Below, piece after piece: positions 6,325 through 8,048 of a stretch of DNA of 8,048 nucleotides; the stretch's first letter is position 1, and the number at the start of each line of letters is the position of its first letter. Origin of the DNA: Candidatus Shapirobacteria bacterium (lineage in GTDB: Bacteria; Patescibacteriota; Microgenomatia; UBA12405). The stretch covers positions 1-8,048 of the forward strand of contig JAGVHP010000027.1 in assembly GCA_020056515.1 (NCBI GenBank), in the 5' to 3' direction. Under the pieces are notes generated by a model that was not told the DNA's origin, ran no database searches, and worked only from the letters and a program-made list of their open reading frames with translations. The position numbers were made by a program, and so were the translations under genes.

Positions 6325-7857
6325 ATGCTTACTAAAATTTGGAGTGCGGCCAATTACGGACTAAAGGCGGTGGAAATTGAGGTGGAAGTTAATGTGGCCG
6401 AAAAGGGCTTCCCCGGTTTTAACATTGTCGGACTACAAAGTAAGTCGGGCGAAGAAGCCAAGGAAAGGGTTAAGACGGCAATTATTAATTCGGATTTTGA
6501 TTTCCCCAACGCCAAAATTACCATTAATTTAGCACCGGCAGATTTGCCTAAAGACGGGTCATTTTTTGATCTACCGCTGGCGCTGGGGATATTGTCATCA
6601 GCGGGAGCGGTTAATAAAATTAAGGAAAAATCGTACTTTTTTGGTGAGGTGTCACTGGATGGTTCTCTACGTCATACCCGGGGAGTGTTTCTGCTGGCGA
6701 TTCTAGCTAAAGAGAACGGTATTAAAAATATCTTTGTCCCGCGGGAATGTGCCAACGAGGCGGCGGTAATTGAGGGGATAAGGGTTTTTCCGGTGACTAA
6801 TATAACTGAAGTAGTGCGGCACCTAAACGGTCAAAAAGAAATAATACCTTTAAAAACAATTAGGGAAAGTGAAATAGAGTATTGCGGGCCGGAATTTGAT
6901 TTTGCTGAAGTATTGGGACAGGAGTTTGCTAAAAGGGCTTTAGAGATTGCCGCGGCCGGAGGACATAATTTATTTATGGTGGGGCCGCCAGGGAGCGGGA
7001 AAACAATGCTGTCCCGGGCAGTACCGGGAATATTACCGCCACTATCGGAAGCAGAGAGTTTAGAGGTGACCAAAATTTATTCCATTACCGGCAATATTCC
7101 GGCCGGTGGATCACTAATCCGCCAGCGGCCTTTTAGAAGTCCCCACCACAGCACTTCGCTCGTCGGCCTAATTGGCGGTAGCAGTAACCCCAGACCCGGA
7201 GAAATTTCCATGGCTCACCGGGGAGTGTTGTTTTTGGACGAATTTCCTGAATTTACCAGAGGAGCGCTGGAGTCACTGCGACAACCGTTGGAAGACGGGT
7301 TTGTAACAGTGTCTCGAGCATCAGGCAGTGTCCAATTTCCGGCCCAGTTTATGCTGATTGCAGCCAGCAATCCCTGTCCATGTGGTTATTTAGGAGACGA
7401 GAAAAAAGAGTGCAAATGCAGCTTGCATCAGATTATGAATTATCAGCGGAAACTATCAGGGCCGGTGATGGACCGGATTGATTTACATCTAGCAGTACCA
7501 TCGGTGGATGTGAATAAATTAATGATTGATAAGGATAAATATGTCGGTGAAAAATCGGCAGTAATTAGAGAAAGGGTGATGGCGGCGAGAAAGATTCAGC
7601 AGGAAAGATTTAATGGACTTAAAAATATTCACAGTAATTCGGATATGAAGAATAAACATTTAAAAGAATATGCCCAGTTTTCCGACCCGGCTAATTTACT
7701 TCTCAAACAGGCGGTAAATAAATTTTCTCTGTCGGCCAGAACCTATTTTCGGTTAATCAAGGTGGCCAGAACCATTGCTGATCTGGATAAAAAAGAAGTG
7801 ATAACTGATGCTCATATTGCTGAAGCCTTACAGTTTCGGATTAAAACGGATCTATGA
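6325..7857 (+). CDS. comM: ComM/YifB-family AAA+ ATPase (Mg-chelatase-like branch-migration helicase)
   Basis: ComM-family proteins are ring-forming AAA+ motors; in naturally competent bacteria they extend heteroduplex during integration of incoming single-stranded DNA. The N-terminal ChlI-like domain covers about 1-170 (FPGFNIVGL, NLAPADLPKDGSFFDLPLAL). The ATPase core has Walker A GPPGSGKT (220-227), RPFRSPHHSTS, and Walker B VLFLDE (301-306). A four-cysteine knuckle (C351, C353, C363, C365) typical of this family follows, then DRIDLH. The Mg-chelatase C-terminal helical domain has SARTYFRLIKVARTIADL. I set the start at 6325 because MLTKIWSAANYGL matches the family N-terminus; this gives 510 residues, close to the 506 of E. 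coli. An in-frame ATG at 6280 would add 15 residues unlike the family. No Shine-Dalgarno precedes 6325. The TGA stop overlaps the next gene's start as ATGA, so the two are probably co-translated. Its exact role in this organism is inferred. Confidence 0.96.
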   Translation: MLTKIWSAANYGLKAVEIEVEVNVAEKGFPGFNIVGLQSKSGEEAKERVKTAIINSDFDFPNAKITINLAPADLPKDGSFFDLPLALGILSSAGAVNKIKEKSYFFGEVSLDGSLRHTRGVFLLAILAKENGIKNIFVPRECANEAAVIEGIRVFPVTNITEVVRHLNGQKEIIPLKTIRESEIEYCGPEFDFAEVLGQEFAKRALEIAAAGGHNLFMVGPPGSGKTMLSRAVPGILPPLSEAESLEVTKIYSITGNIPAGGSLIRQRPFRSPHHSTSLVGLIGGSSNPRPGEISMAHRGVLFLDEFPEFTRGALESLRQPLEDGFVTVSRASGSVQFPAQFMLIAASNPCPCGYLGDEKKECKCSLHQIMNYQRKLSGPVMDRIDLHLAVPSVDVNKLMIDKDKYVGEKSAVIRERVMAARKIQQERFNGLKNIHSNSDMKNKHLKEYAQFSDPANLLLKQAVNKFSLSARTYFRLIKVARTIADLDKKEVITDAHIAEALQFRIKTDL

Positions 7858-8048
7858 AATACGAAAATTACAATAAGGGAAGGCGGGGGGAAAGGGTAGC
7901 ATTGGAGTATTTAGTAAAAAAAGGATATGCGTTGGTGGAAGAAAATTATGAGAATAAACTGGGTGAAATTGATTTGGTGATGACCGATAAAGATTGGTTG
8001 GTATTTGTGGAGGTGAAATATAAATATGATGATTATTTGGGGATACCC
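7854..8048 (+). CDS. yraN: YraN/UPF0102 family nuclease-like protein, N-terminal part (runs off the window)
   Basis: The first 65 codons are visible; families of this type are about 110-130 residues, so roughly half is missing. The protein shows the family pattern in order: GRRGERVALEYLVKKGY (9-25), an N31 in EENY, GEIDLV (37-42) and VFVEVKYK (50-57). E13, D40, E53 and K55 would form a PD-(D/E)xK nuclease-type active site. The family usually has R two residues after ExK, where this protein has K57. The biochemical role of YraN is not well established; the fold suggests a Holliday-junction-resolvase-like nuclease. It overlaps the comM stop by 4 bp (ATGA) and so is likely translationally coupled. 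In many bacteria yraN sits beside comM and dprA; dprA may follow here but is not in view. Confidence 0.9.
   Translation, partial: MKYENYNKGRRGERVALEYLVKKGYALVEENYENKLGEIDLVMTDKDWLVFVEVKYKYDDYLGIP

Noticed and set aside
7854..7857. Recoding of TGA as an amino acid, as in some CPR lineages
   Set aside because: The TGA ends ComM at the expected length and overlaps the yraN start as ATGA, which fits a normal stop.

Overview
The window looks like a piece of a bacterial chromosome carrying DNA-repair and DNA-uptake housekeeping genes. Standard stop codons are used: TAA ends uvrB, uvrA and uvrC, and the TGA of comM overlaps the next start as ATGA, so UGA is not recoded. The compact layout, the reduced UvrA and UvrC, and the general protein style suggest a streamlined genome, possibly a Patescibacteria/CPR lineage such as Microgenomates. 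That placement is inference; there is no marker gene here to prove it.

Layout: the left three quarters is one minus-strand run, read from right to left: uvrB (6196-4175), uvrA (4071-1372), uvrC (1397-159, overlapping the end of uvrA by 26 bp), then the first 49 codons of a family 2 glycosyltransferase (149-1) that leaves the window. On the right, read on the plus strand, are comM/yifB (6325-7857) and the first 65 codons of a YraN/UPF0102 nuclease-like gene (7854-8048), overlapping by 4 bp. An AT-rich divergent spacer (6197-6324) separates the two units. No stretch over 300 bases lacks a gene.

How the genes work together: UvrA finds DNA lesions and loads UvrB, UvrB verifies the damage, and UvrC cuts on both sides of it, so all three excision proteins are encoded consecutively. 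ComM is a branch-migration helicase of natural transformation, and yraN is a frequent neighbour of comM in bacteria.

What stands out: (1) three copies of a short palindromic repeat, all in the same orientation. Two lie directly on the ribosome-binding sites of uvrA and uvrB; one is read through in frame inside uvrA, in the linker between its two ABC halves. (2) The excision proteins are reduced: UvrA has lost most of its insertion domain, and UvrC lacks the C-terminal helix-hairpin-helix region, most of the interdomain segment, and part of the usual cysteine cluster. I see no mobile element, CRISPR array, RNA gene or clearly novel multi-gene system.
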